NCBI GenBank assembly: GCA_035627915.1
Contig: DASPKT010000140.1
Coordinates: 1-22,664 of the forward strand
Reading direction: 5' to 3'
Length of the DNA stretch: 22,664 nt
Source: DASPKT01 sp035627915
GTDB lineage: Bacteria > Pseudomonadota > Alphaproteobacteria > Azospirillales > Azospirillaceae
Below, in pieces: positions 6,459 through 14,584 of this stretch (position 1 is the first letter of the stretch; every line of letters starts with the position of its first letter). The notes under the pieces were generated by a model. It made no database searches. It was not told the DNA's origin and saw only the letters and a program-made list of their open reading frames with translations. Position numbers and translations under genes: made by a program.

Positions 6459-7750
6459 GACAGGAACGTGTTCAGCCCGTAGAGCACGCCGCCGATCAGC
6501 GCGCCCAGCAGGGTCCCGTTGACCCGGATGTACTGCAGGTCCTTGCCCACCCGCAGCTCCAGCCGGCGGGTGAAGGCCTCCACGTCCTGGCCGCGCAACG
6601 TGTCCACGACGAAGCCCTTGATCGCCTCCCGCCAGGACGGCACCGCCTTCAGGAAGGCGTCCTCCACCCCGCGGGTGACGCGCTCGCGGAACTCGTCGCG
6701 CCGCAGCTGATCGGCCAGCGAGGCCAGCACCCCCTCGATGCCGTGGCGGAGCGTGCCGTCGGGCTTGGCGAGGTCCTCCTCCGCCATGGTGCGGAGCGTG
6801 CGCAGCAGAGTCTGCACCAGCGGCGCCACCGCGGCGTGGTCGAGCGCGGCGCGCACCGCCTTCGCCATCTTCTCCGCCGCACCCTCCATCGACTCCAGCC
6901 TGTCGGGAAGGCCGGCCAGCCACAGGCGCAGGCGCAGCCCCGGCTCCGAATGGGCATAGCGGAGGTCCCAGAGGTGCCCGGTCACCGCGTCGGCCAGCTG
7001 GTCGGCCAGCTTCCGGTCGATGGCCGACGGGATCCACCAGCGCGACTTCTCCGTCACCGCCGTCTCGATCCAGGCGCGCTTGTTGTGGACGAAGGCGACG
7101 GCCTGGTCGGACAGCTCGGTGATCAGCCCCTCCATCTCCGGGCTCTCCACCAGCCCGCGGACGACGCGGGCGCCGGCGGCGCGGAAGTCCACGTCGGACA
7201 GGCCCTGCACCACGGCGCGGGCCAGCGCGTCGCGCACCGCATGCTCCTCCCGCTCGCCCAGCAGGCCCGGCAGCAGCCCCGCCAGGAACCCGGCGAGGCG
7301 GTGGCGCATGGCCGGGTCCTCCAGCGCCTCCGCCGCCCGCCCGGCGAGGTCGAGCCGGCGCAGCTGGCCCGCCAGCATGGCCGGCTCCAGGAACTCGCTG
7401 TCGATGTAGCGGGCGATGCCGTCGGCGATGCGGTCGCGGTTGCGCGGCACCAATGCGGTATGCGGGACCGGCACGCCCAGCGGGTGGCGGAACAGCGCCG
7501 TGACCGCGAACCAGTCGGCCAGCCCGCCGATCATGCCGGCCTCCGCCACTGCCCGCAGCGGCGCGTCCCAGCCCGGCGGCAGCAGCCCGGCATGGCTGAC
7601 CGCCCAGCCGCCCGCTGCCGCGGCGAGGCAGCCGCCGGCGACGGCGCGGTAGCGGCGCAGCTCCCCCGCAAGCGCCGCGTCGCCGTCCCTGTCGATGTCC
7701 GCCATGCCGCCTCCAGACGCCGTCCCGGTCGCCGCGATATGATCGTGCAT
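6455..7750 (-). CDS. DUF445 family membrane protein (YjiN-like)
   Basis: 431 residues from the first ATG. The diagnostic DUF445 block is EAGMIGGLADWFAVTALFRHPLGVPVPHTALVPRNRDRI near the N-terminus, preceded by a hydrophobic helix (about 38-58). A long helical region follows, including SRWWIPSAIDRKLADQLADAV, and a C-terminal hydrophobic segment (NGTLLGALIGGVLYGLNTFL) ends the protein. The family occurs in many bacterial inner membranes and has no established function. Two starts are possible: 7750 with GGAG six bases upstream, or 7705 with GGAGG four bases upstream; the first 15 residues are poorly informative. It lies 24 bases downstream of the COQ7-like gene, probably one transcript. Its TAG overlaps the TAG of the convergent TetR gene in a shared CTAG. 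Confidence 0.9.
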   Translation of the reverse strand: MHDHIAATGTASGGGMADIDRDGDAALAGELRRYRAVAGGCLAAAAGGWAVSHAGLLPPGWDAPLRAVAEAGMIGGLADWFAVTALFRHPLGVPVPHTALVPRNRDRIADGIARYIDSEFLEPAMLAGQLRRLDLAGRAAEALEDPAMRHRLAGFLAGLLPGLLGEREEHAVRDALARAVVQGLSDVDFRAAGARVVRGLVESPEMEGLITELSDQAVAFVHNKRAWIETAVTEKSRWWIPSAIDRKLADQLADAVTGHLWDLRYAHSEPGLRLRLWLAGLPDRLESMEGAAEKMAKAVRAALDHAAVAPLVQTLLRTLRTMAEEDLAKPDGTLRHGIEGVLASLADQLRRDEFRERVTRGVEDAFLKAVPSWREAIKGFVVDTLRGQDVEAFTRRLELRVGKDLQYIRVNGTLLGALIGGVLYGLNTFLS

Positions 7751-7774
7751 CCCCGTCTCCGCAAGGAGGGCCGG

Positions 7775-8392
7775 TCAAAGCCGCCGCGCCAGGGCCACCC
7801 CGGCGCGCGAGCAGGCGACCGCCACGGCGGCCAGCAGCCGCGCCAGCGGGCCCGGGCGCCCGGCCAGCCGGGCGGCGTCGCCGGCGTGGTGCGACTCGTC
7901 GCTGCGGCAGGCCTCCAGCAGCTCCACCAGCCCGGGCGGGGCGCCCAGCCGGCGGGCCAGCGCGATCTGGCCGGCATAGTGGCCGTCGACCCACCCCTCC
8001 ACCGCCGCCAGCACGGCGTAGAAGGTGCGCGGGCCCCCGACCTTGGCGGGCAGCCAGCCCATCAGCCAGCCGCCGGCGCGGCAGGGAGCCAGCAGCCGGC
8101 TCTCCCCGCCCGCGGGCACCAGCCGGCGCAGCCGCGCCAGGTGGATCTCCTCCACCTCGCGGTGGTGGCGGGCGAAGCGGCGGGCGTCGGGATCGTCCGT
8201 GGCGTCCGCGACCCCGTCGTAGAGCCGCACCGCCACCGCCTCGCCCAGGTGGCTGGCGCGCAGCTCGCGCCGCAGCACCGGCGGCAGGGCGGCCCAGTCC
8301 AGCACGGGCGGCGGCACCCGTGCGGCCTCCGCGGGGGCGGCGTCGTAGGGGGAGCGGCCGGGGGAAGGGGCCGGCGGGGGGACAGCATCCAT
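7775..8392 (-). CDS. COQ7-like di-iron hydroxylase family protein
   Basis: 205 residues. The COQ7 (demethoxyubiquinone hydroxylase) pattern of two internal repeats with carboxylate and His iron ligands is readable: E51 in RASHLGEAVA, E81-x-x-H84 in EVEEIHL, E132 in AVEGWVDGHY (H138 nearby), and E166-x-x-H169 in SDESHHAGDA. COQ7 enzymes use O2 to hydroxylate the ring of a ubiquinone precursor at the membrane. The first about 30 residues are Pro/Ala-rich and not part of the family core. The segment LAPCRAGGWLMGWLPAKVGG corresponds to the usual membrane-associated helix. It precedes the DUF445 gene. Whether it is the ubiquinone-pathway enzyme or a paralogue cannot be settled without seeing the rest of the genome. 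Confidence 0.8.
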   Translation of the reverse strand: MDAVPPPAPSPGRSPYDAAPAEAARVPPPVLDWAALPPVLRRELRASHLGEAVAVRLYDGVADATDDPDARRFARHHREVEEIHLARLRRLVPAGGESRLLAPCRAGGWLMGWLPAKVGGPRTFYAVLAAVEGWVDGHYAGQIALARRLGAPPGLVELLEACRSDESHHAGDAARLAGRPGPLARLLAAVAVACSRAGVALARRL

Positions 8393-8534
8393 GCCGGCTT
8401 AACGGCGGGACGGGGCGCCGGGTTGCCGGATGGCCCTCCGGCGGCGGCCCCGGCGCGCGCGCCGCAATTGGACCTTGCCGGCCCGAGCCGCCGGGGGCAG
8501 AAGCGGCCGCGCACCCGTATCCGGAGGCCGTTCC

Positions 8535-9005
8535 GTGAAGACCCTACCCGCCCTGCTGCTCGCCGCCGCCCTCTGCGCCGCTTCCCTCGCCGCGCCGTCG
8601 CCCGCCGCCGCCCAGGAGGCGATGGACCCTGCCCAGGTGCGCGCCATTGAGGCGGTCGCCTACGACTATCTGGACGGCCAGCTGGAGGGCGACCCGGCCC
8701 GCGTCGCCCGCGCGCTGCACCCCGACCTCGCCAAGCGCGCGGTCAAGGTACGGCCCGACGCGGACGAACCGCTGGGCCTGCGCCGCATGTCCCGGGACGA
8801 GCTGGTGGAGCTGACCCGCGAGGGCGTGCTGAAGACGCCGCGGGAGCAGTGGAACCGCAGCGTCAAGGTGCTCGACATCGCCGGCAACATCGCCGTGGCC
8901 CGGGTGGAGACGCCCTGGTTCGTCGACTATTTCCACCTGGGCCGGTTCGGCGACCGCTGGGTGATCGTGAACGCCCTCTACTACCCCAAGCCCCGCAACG
9001 GCTGA
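8535..9005 (+). CDS. Exported NTF2-like (lumazine-binding-like) protein
   Basis: 156 residues starting at GTG, supported by GGAGG seven bases upstream (8523-8527) and by a clean Sec signal peptide (KTLPALLLAAALCAASLA...AAAQ, cleavage near 27). The mature part, IEAVAYDYLDGQLEGDPARVARALHPDLAKRAV, then LRRMSRDELVELTREGVL, VLDIAGNIAVARVET and VDYFHLGRFGDRWVIVNALYY, is typical of the NTF2-like superfamily proteins annotated as putative lumazine-binding (PF12893-like). These are small cone-shaped barrels; no catalytic role is known for this group. The protein is probably periplasmic. It is divergent from the COQ7-like gene and ends 3 bases before the convergent acuI stop. The 142-base gap upstream shows no clear promoter. 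Confidence 0.8.
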   Translation: MKTLPALLLAAALCAASLAAPSPAAAQEAMDPAQVRAIEAVAYDYLDGQLEGDPARVARALHPDLAKRAVKVRPDADEPLGLRRMSRDELVELTREGVLKTPREQWNRSVKVLDIAGNIAVARVETPWFVDYFHLGRFGDRWVIVNALYYPKPRNG

Positions 9006-9008
9006 GCC

Positions 9009-10001
9009 TCAGCCCTTCAGGTCGACGACCACCCGGCCGCGCACCTGGCCCTTCAGGATGCGGTCGGCGAGGCCGGGCAGGTCGTCCAGCACCGCCGGCT
9101 CCACCATGGCGTCCAGCTTCTCCATGGGCAGGTCGCGGGACAGCCGGTCCCAGGCCTCCAGCCGCTCCGCCCGGGGCGACATGACGCTGTCGATGCCCAG
9201 CAGGTTCACGCCCCGCAGCAGGAAGGGCACCACCGTCGCCGGCAGGTCGTTGCCGCCGGCCAGCCCGCAGGCGGCGACGCTGCACCGGTACTTCATCTGC
9301 GTCAGCACGGTGGCGAGCGTGGTGGAGCCGACCGTGTCCACGGCACCGGCCCAGCGCTCGGTGTCGAGCGGGCGGGTCGGCTGCTTGGCCAGATCCGCCC
9401 GGTCGAGGATGCTTTCGGCGCCCAGGCCGCGTAGGTAGTTGTGCGTCTCCGGCCGCCCGGTGGAGGCCGCCACCCGGTAGCCGAGCCTGGCCAGGATCGC
9501 CACCGCCACGCTGCCGACGCCGCCGGCGCCGCCGGTGACCAGCACCTCGCCCGCCCCGGGGGTCAGGCCGTGGCGCTCCAGCGCCATCACGCAGAGCATG
9601 GCGGTGAAGCCGGCGGTGCCGATCGCCATGGCGCGGCGGGTGGTGATGCCGTCGGGCAGCTTCACCAGCTGCGACGCCTTGGCCCGGGCGCGCCCGGCAT
9701 AGCCGCCCCAGGTCAGCTCGCCCACCCGCCAGCCGGTCATCACCACCCTTTCGCCGGCCGCGAAGTCGGGGCTGTCGGAGCGGACCACGGTGCCGGCATA
9801 GTCGACGCCGGGGATGTGGGGGTAGGTCTTGACCAGGCGGCCCAGTCCCTTCAGCACCAGCCCGTCCTTGTAGTTCAGCGTGGAGTATTCCACGTCGACC
9901 AGGACCTCGCCCGGCGGCAGCCGGTCCTCCTCCACCGTCTCGAAGTGCGGTGCTACCTTGCCGTCGGCCTCGTGCAGCACCAGGGCGCGGAAACTGCTCA
10001 T
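9009..10001 (-). CDS. acuI: Acrylyl-CoA reductase-like MDR oxidoreductase (AcuI/YhdH family)
   Basis: 330 residues of the zinc-independent medium-chain dehydrogenase/reductase superfamily. The N-terminal region FRALVLHEADGKVAPHFETVEEDRLPPGEVLVDVEYSTLNYKDGL and PHIPGVDYAGTVV, with GWRVGELTWGGYAGRA, is characteristic of AcuI/YhdH. The nucleotide-binding motif is TGGAGGVGSVAV. AcuI reduces acryloyl-CoA to propionyl-CoA with NADPH, which detoxifies acrylate and serves 3-hydroxypropionate or DMSP metabolism. The chosen ATG is preceded by GGGAGAGG; the longer frame upstream adds a Pro-rich segment unlike the family. It is divergent from the diguanylate cyclase, with a 157-base gap. The family assignment is firm; the physiological substrate here is inferred. 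Confidence 0.88.
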   Translation of the reverse strand: MSSFRALVLHEADGKVAPHFETVEEDRLPPGEVLVDVEYSTLNYKDGLVLKGLGRLVKTYPHIPGVDYAGTVVRSDSPDFAAGERVVMTGWRVGELTWGGYAGRARAKASQLVKLPDGITTRRAMAIGTAGFTAMLCVMALERHGLTPGAGEVLVTGGAGGVGSVAVAILARLGYRVAASTGRPETHNYLRGLGAESILDRADLAKQPTRPLDTERWAGAVDTVGSTTLATVLTQMKYRCSVAACGLAGGNDLPATVVPFLLRGVNLLGIDSVMSPRAERLEAWDRLSRDLPMEKLDAMVEPAVLDDLPGLADRILKGQVRGRVVVDLKG

Positions 10002-10096
10002 CGGGACCTCTCCCCCAGGATTTGGCGATGCGGGCGGGGATGGTAGGCCCGCAGGCGGCGGCACCGCAACCTCCCGCACCCCGTCCGGTTCGCTTG

Positions 10097-10125
10097 TTGG
10101 CGGCGCATCCCTAATGCGTTAACCT
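10097..10125 (+). promoter_or_regulatory. Possible promoter of the diguanylate cyclase gene
   Basis: TTGGCG (10097-10102) and TAACCT (10120-10125) have a 17-base spacer and lie beside the only AT-rich patch (10111-10135) of the gap. The predicted transcript would start about 27 bases before the ATG. Moderate matches only. Confidence 0.3.
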
Positions 10126-10158
10126 GAAATAAATAGGGTCTCTGCCACACGGGGTAGG

Positions 10159-13100
10159 ATGCGGCGATCCGGATTCCCCAGGCGTACGGGTGCGGTTGTG
10201 CTGGCTGCCCTGCTGGCGGTGCTGCCGTGCGCCGTCCCGGCGGGACCGGCCCGGGCCGACACCGGGATGGATGCCGGCGGGCCCTGGGACCGGCTGTCCG
10301 ACCGGCTGTTCGACCGCATCGACCGGGACGAGGGGCTGCCCAGCGACATCGTCACCGCCCTGGTGGAGGACGCCACCGGCTTCATCTGGGTCGGCACCAC
10401 GGTCGGCCTTTCCCGCTACGACGGGCACGGCTTCAAGGTCTACCTGCCGGACCCGGCCGACCCTTCCTCGCTGCCGGACGGCTACGTCAACGGGCTGCAC
10501 GTCGACGCGAGGGGGCGCCTCTGGGTCGCCACCAACAACGGCGGCCTCGCCCGCTACGTGCCGGAGACGGACGGGTTCGTGCGCTACCCGGCGGGCCCGG
10601 ACGGGCTCGGCCACCCCTCGGTCTACGCCATGGCCGACGCCGAGGGCGGCGACCTCTGGGTGGCGCTGCGCAGCGGGCTCGACCGGCTCGACCCCGGCAC
10701 CGGCGAGGCGGTGCACGAAAAGACCGGGCCCGGCGGCACCGGCTTGCCCGACGCGCCGGTGCAGGCGCTGCTGGAGGACGGAAAGGGCGCCCTCTGGGTG
10801 GCGACCACCGCCGGGCTCTACGTCCGCGCCGCCGGGAGCGAGCGCTTCGCCAACGCCGCCGCCCTGCCGGGGCTGGCGGCGCTGGGGGAGGACACCGCGG
10901 TGCTGGACCTCTACGAGGACGGGGCGGGCCGCGTCTGGATCGGCACCCGCGACGGGCGGATGCTGGGCTACGCCCCCGGTGACGCGACGCTGTCCAGCTT
11001 CGACCTGGGCCCCGGCCGGCCCCAGATCCGCGCCATGGTGGAGGCGGCGCCGGGCGTGCTCTGGGTCGCGTCGGACCCGGGCGGCCTGATCGAGGTGGAG
11101 GTCGCCACCGGCCGCCGCCATCCGATCCGCCACGACCCCTCGGTGCCGTCCAGCGTCGGCGGCAACGCGCCCCGCTCGCTGCTGCGCGACCGCGCCGGCC
11201 TGCTCTGGGTCGGCACCTGGGGCAGCGGGCTCAGCCGCCACAACCCGCGCAACCGCGCGGTGCTGACCCTGTTCGCCTCGCCGAACCGGCCGGAGGGCCT
11301 GTCGGAGGGGCAGGTGCGCAGCGTCATGGCGGGCCGCGACGGCCGCGTCTGGCTGGGTACCGAGACGCGCGGCATCGACATCTTCGACCCCGCCTCCGGC
11401 GCGCGGCGCACGCTGCCGCCGCAGCCCCAGGGGGGCGGCCTGCCGGCCGCGGCGGTGATGGGGATGGCGGAGGACGCCGCCGGCCGGGTCTGGATCGGGA
11501 CCCAGCTCGGCCTCGTGCGCGTGGACCCCGGCGGGGAGCCGGTGCCGGTCCCGCTGCCGCTGGAGGACCCGTTCCCGCAGGTGTTCCGCATCCTGGCACA
11601 GGGCGACACGCTGTGGCTCGCCTCCGACGGGCTGGTGCGGCTCGACACGGCGACGGGGGAGGCGCGGCGCTACGCCCACAGCCTCGCCGACCGCGAGAGC
11701 CTGGTGGACGACCGGGTGCGTACGCTGGCCCCGGCGGAGGGCGGACGGCTCTGGGTGGGGACCCACCGCGGCCTGCACCTGTTCGACCCCGGGACCGGCA
11801 AGGCCCAGCGCATCCAGAGCAACCCGTTCGACCCCCGCTCGCTCTCCCACAACTACGTGACCTCGATGCTGCACGACGCGCGCGGGCGGCTGTGGGTGGG
11901 GACGCTGGGCGGCGGCATCAGCATCCTGGACCGGATGGAGGCGGACGGGCGCCCGCGCTTCCGCCGGCTGGACCGGCGCGACGGGCTGCCGGCCGACGGC
12001 GTCGCCGCGCTGGAGCGCGACGCCCAGGGCCGCATCTGGGCCTATACCGAGGACGGGCTGGCCGTGGTCGACCCCGACAGCCTGGAGGTGCGCACGCTGG
12101 ACGCGGACGATGGCGTCGCCATCCGCGGCCCCTGGATCGGCGCCTCCGCGGCGCTGCCGGACGGGCAGCTGCTGTTCGGCGGGCGCCTGGGCCTGACCGT
12201 CGCGCGGCCCTCGCTGCTGGCGGAGTGGGACTACGCCCCGCCGCTGGTGGTGACGGAGGCGCGGGTCGGCGGCCGGCCGGTGCCGGTGGGGCGCTTCAAC
12301 GGGGCGCGGCCGCCCGACCCGCTGGTGGTGGGGCCGGCGGACGCCGGCTTCGACGTCAGCTTCGCCGCCCTCGACTACGCCGCCCCGGGCCGGCCCCGCT
12401 ACGCCTACCGGCTGGAGGGGTTCGACCGCGACTGGCACGAGGTGGACGCCGCCCGCCGCACCGCCGCCTACACCAACCTGTCGCCGGGCGACTACCGGCT
12501 GGTCCTGCGCGCCAGCAACAAGGAGGGGCGCTGGTCGGAGGGCGTGCTGACGGTGCCGGTGCGGGTGCTGCCGGCCTGGCACCAGACCCTGTGGGCCCGG
12601 GGCGCCGCCGTCGCCGCGGCGCTGGCCGGGGTGGCCGGGCTGGTGCAGGTGCGCACCGCCGTGCTGCGCCGGCGCAAGCAGCAGCTGGAGGAGGAGGTCG
12701 CGGAGCGCACGCGCGAGCTGATGGCCGCCAACGAGAAGCTGGAGCGCCTCGCCAGCCTGGACCCGCTGACCGGCATCCTGAACCGCCGCCGCTTCATGGA
12801 GCTGGCCGCGGTGGAGCACGAGCGGGCGCGGCGCTACCGCCACACCTTCAGCCTGGTCATGCTCGACCTCGACCACTTCAAGCGGGTCAACGACACCTTC
12901 GGCCACGCCGCCGGCGACGACGCCATCCGGGCCGCCGCGGCGCGGGTGGAGGCGGCGATCCGCAAGACCGACGTGGCCGCCCGCTACGGCGGGGAGGAGC
13001 TGATCCTGCTGCTGCCGGAGACGCCGGCGGAGGAGGCGGAGGTAGTGGCCGAGCGCATCCGCCGCTCCATCATGGTCGAACCGGTGCGGCACGAGGAGCT

Positions 13101-13263
13101 GCGCTTCCCCATCACCGCCAGCCTGGGCGTGGCGGAATGGTCCGACCCGGCGGAGCCGCTGGCGGCGCTCATCGAGCGGGCCGACGCCGCGCTCTACCTC
13201 GCCAAGCAGGCGGGGCGCAACCGCACCGAGGTGGCGCGGCCCAGCCCGGCGATGGCGGTGTGA
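10159..13263 (+). CDS. Propeller-sensor diguanylate cyclase (Reg_prop, Y_Y_Y, GGDEF)
   Basis: 1034 residues. A Sec signal peptide (1-33, cleaved after PARA) leads to a periplasmic sensor of about 650 residues with many Reg_prop repeats marked by LWVGT/VWIGT motifs, forming two seven-bladed propellers in this protein class. A Y_Y_Y domain follows (about 695-800: SFAALDYAAPGRPRYAYRLEGFD...WSEG). Then come one membrane helix (about 814-832), a short coiled coil (RRRKQQLEEEVAERTRELMAANEKLERLA) and a GGDEF domain from LDPLTG (867-872). The active site is GGEEL (944-948) and an inhibitory I-site RKTD (935-938) lies five residues before it, so the cyclase looks competent and product-inhibited. It makes c-di-GMP from GTP in response to an unknown periplasmic signal. 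It is monocistronic; the next gene is convergent after 7 bases. Confidence 0.95.
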   Translation: MRRSGFPRRTGAVVLAALLAVLPCAVPAGPARADTGMDAGGPWDRLSDRLFDRIDRDEGLPSDIVTALVEDATGFIWVGTTVGLSRYDGHGFKVYLPDPADPSSLPDGYVNGLHVDARGRLWVATNNGGLARYVPETDGFVRYPAGPDGLGHPSVYAMADAEGGDLWVALRSGLDRLDPGTGEAVHEKTGPGGTGLPDAPVQALLEDGKGALWVATTAGLYVRAAGSERFANAAALPGLAALGEDTAVLDLYEDGAGRVWIGTRDGRMLGYAPGDATLSSFDLGPGRPQIRAMVEAAPGVLWVASDPGGLIEVEVATGRRHPIRHDPSVPSSVGGNAPRSLLRDRAGLLWVGTWGSGLSRHNPRNRAVLTLFASPNRPEGLSEGQVRSVMAGRDGRVWLGTETRGIDIFDPASGARRTLPPQPQGGGLPAAAVMGMAEDAAGRVWIGTQLGLVRVDPGGEPVPVPLPLEDPFPQVFRILAQGDTLWLASDGLVRLDTATGEARRYAHSLADRESLVDDRVRTLAPAEGGRLWVGTHRGLHLFDPGTGKAQRIQSNPFDPRSLSHNYVTSMLHDARGRLWVGTLGGGISILDRMEADGRPRFRRLDRRDGLPADGVAALERDAQGRIWAYTEDGLAVVDPDSLEVRTLDADDGVAIRGPWIGASAALPDGQLLFGGRLGLTVARPSLLAEWDYAPPLVVTEARVGGRPVPVGRFNGARPPDPLVVGPADAGFDVSFAALDYAAPGRPRYAYRLEGFDRDWHEVDAARRTAAYTNLSPGDYRLVLRASNKEGRWSEGVLTVPVRVLPAWHQTLWARGAAVAAALAGVAGLVQVRTAVLRRRKQQLEEEVAERTRELMAANEKLERLASLDPLTGILNRRRFMELAAVEHERARRYRHTFSLVMLDLDHFKRVNDTFGHAAGDDAIRAAAARVEAAIRKTDVAARYGGEELILLLPETPAEEAEVVAERIRRSIMVEPVRHEELRFPITASLGVAEWSDPAEPLAALIERADAALYLAKQAGRNRTEVARPSPAMAV

Positions 13264-13270
13264 GCCCGTC

Positions 13271-13939
13271 CTAGCGCGGCTTGTACGGCGCCTCGAACCC
13301 GGCGAGCGCGTAGTCCACCGCGCGGTCGATCAGCGCGTCGGCGTCCTCCGCGGTGCAGAGGCCGCCCGACAGCGTCTCCAGCCGGCGCAGGTCGGTGTAG
13401 ACGGAGTGCAGGACGCCCATGGCGAAGTGCAGGCGCCAGTACACCTCCTCCTGCGGCAGGTGCGGCAGGGCGCGGGCCAGCGGCAGCACGAAGCGCTGCA
13501 GGTGGGCCACGTCCTTCTCCACCAGCTCCCGCATCTCCGGCGGGCCGTCGGTGCGCGCCACCGCCATGAACTGGTTGTACAACGCCAGCCGGTCGGAGCC
13601 GAGGCTCCAGCGTATCGCCGGGGCGATGAGGGCGTGCAGGATGTCGCGCACCGGCGGGGTGCCGCCGGCCTTCTCCTCCGCCTCGCGCAGCAGGCGCGCG
13701 CGCTCCTTGTTGAGGGTGACGGCGCCGCGCCTGAACACCGCCGTCAGCAGCGCGTCCTTGGAGCCGAAATGGTAGTTCACCGCCGCCAGGTTGACGCCCG
13801 CCGCAGCCGTCAGCTCGCGCAGCGAGACGGAGGAGTAGCTGCGTGACGCGAACAGCTTCACCGCCGCGTCCAGGATCAGCTCCTTGGTGTCGGGACGGCC
13901 GTCGCCGCCCTCCGCCGCGGCGGCCGCCTCGTTGCTCAT
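13271..13939 (-). CDS. PsrA-like TetR-family regulator of fatty-acid oxidation
   Basis: 222 residues. The DNA-binding domain LILDAAVKLFASRSYSSVSLRELTAAAGVNLAAVNYHFGSKDALLTAVF (19-69) is close to the PsrA group; VNLAAVNYHFGSK is its hallmark recognition region. PsrA repressors respond to long-chain fatty acids or acyl-CoA and control beta-oxidation. The C-terminal domain contains RWSLGSDRLALYNQFMAVARTDGPPEMRELV and VYWRLHFAMGVLHSVYTD, typical of that subgroup. The start overlaps the MaoC stop as ATGA, so the two are co-translated. A palindrome of PsrA-like form, CAAACGAACGTTTG, lies between this operon and the FadB-like gene and recurs at two other promoters in the window. That this protein binds them is inference from placement and motif. 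Confidence 0.88.
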   Translation of the reverse strand: MSNEAAAAAEGGDGRPDTKELILDAAVKLFASRSYSSVSLRELTAAAGVNLAAVNYHFGSKDALLTAVFRRGAVTLNKERARLLREAEEKAGGTPPVRDILHALIAPAIRWSLGSDRLALYNQFMAVARTDGPPEMRELVEKDVAHLQRFVLPLARALPHLPQEEVYWRLHFAMGVLHSVYTDLRRLETLSGGLCTAEDADALIDRAVDYALAGFEAPYKPR

Positions 13940-14388
13940 GGCAGCAGCAGCACCAGCGACTCGGCCACGCAGGCCGGGCGCGGGCCGCCCTCGATCTCGA
14001 TGGTGTTGGCGAAGGTCAGCAGCGCCCCGCCCTCGCGCTCCTCCACCGACAGCAGCCGGCAGTGCAGCCGCACGCGGGCGCCCTCGCGCACGGGAGCGGG
14101 GAAGCGCACCTTGTTGGCGCCGTAGTTCAGGACCGCCGACACCCCCTCGAACCGCACCGACTCCGCCATCAGCGGCACGATGAGCGCCAGCGTCAGGTAG
14201 CCGTGCGCGATGGTGCCGCCGAAGGGGGACCGCGCCGCCTTCTCCCGGTCCACATGGATCCACTGGTGGTCGCCGGTGGCGTCGGCGAAGCGGTCGATCC
14301 TGGACTGGTCGACCGCCATCCAGGCGCCGACGTCCATCTCCTGCCCCGCCAGCGCCCTGGCCCCCTCGATGCCCCGGATTACCGTCAT
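13936..14388 (-). CDS. MaoC-like (R)-specific enoyl-CoA hydratase family protein
   Basis: 150 residues, a single hot-dog fold. The hydratase-2 type catalytic motif is present in FADATGDHQWIHVDREKAARSPFGGTIAHGYLTLAL: Asp in ATGDHQWIH with the following His, and the GGTIAHGYLTL segment (about 57-67). C-terminal NYGANKVRFPAPVREGARVRL is typical of the NodN/MaoC branch. Members hydrate trans-2-enoyl-CoA to (R)-3-hydroxyacyl-CoA, linking beta-oxidation to polyhydroxyalkanoate monomers, but related proteins act on other acyl-CoAs. The start MTVIRGIEG is the family's usual N-terminus; the ribosome-binding site (AGGGCATCGGG) is weak. First gene of a two-gene operon with the PsrA-like regulator and divergent from the FadB-like gene. 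Confidence 0.88.
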   Translation of the reverse strand: MTVIRGIEGARALAGQEMDVGAWMAVDQSRIDRFADATGDHQWIHVDREKAARSPFGGTIAHGYLTLALIVPLMAESVRFEGVSAVLNYGANKVRFPAPVREGARVRLHCRLLSVEEREGGALLTFANTIEIEGGPRPACVAESLVLLLP

Positions 14389-14484
14389 CCCGATGCCCTG
14401 GCCCGTCTCATGATCCGCGAAATCCCGAACGGCCGTATGCGGCCCCCGCCCGGAGGCAAGGACCTTTCAGGCCGGAGCGGCAGA

Positions 14485-14514
14485 TTGACACAAACGAACG
14501 TTTGAAACTAGGGT
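14485..14514 (+). promoter_or_regulatory. FadB-like gene promoter with PsrA-like operator (site 1)
   Basis: TTGACA (14485-14490) and TAGGGT (14509-14514) are separated by 18 bases. The spacer holds the palindrome CAAACGAACGTTTG (14491-14504), followed by GAAAC. A repressor bound there would block RNA polymerase. The form fits the PsrA-type consensus (CAAAC and GTTTG half-sites). It aligns with site 3 at 24 of 30 positions without gaps. It also lies 103 bases upstream of the maoC start, so it may control that operon too. Confidence 0.75.
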
Positions 14515-14584
14515 CGGGTTGCCGGGCCTCCCAGCCCCGCCAACACAGCCCCGCCAGCACAATCCCAACGGAGGAGAGGAAGCC

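Noticed and set aside
5934..7994. A 686-codon minus-strand frame across the TetR, DUF445 and COQ7-like genes
   Set aside because: It runs through three well-supported genes in other frames and is Arg/Gly/Ala/Pro-rich without recognisable domains.
8459..8470. GCGCGCGC run as a regulatory element
   Set aside because: Short alternating GC is common in DNA of this composition and shows no link to a promoter.
10111..13092. A 993-codon open frame on the minus strand opposite the diguanylate cyclase
   Set aside because: It is Arg/His/Pro/Gly/Val-rich low-complexity sequence with no family motif, as expected from the antisense of a high-GC gene. The plus-strand protein has a signal peptide, propeller repeats and an intact GGDEF domain.
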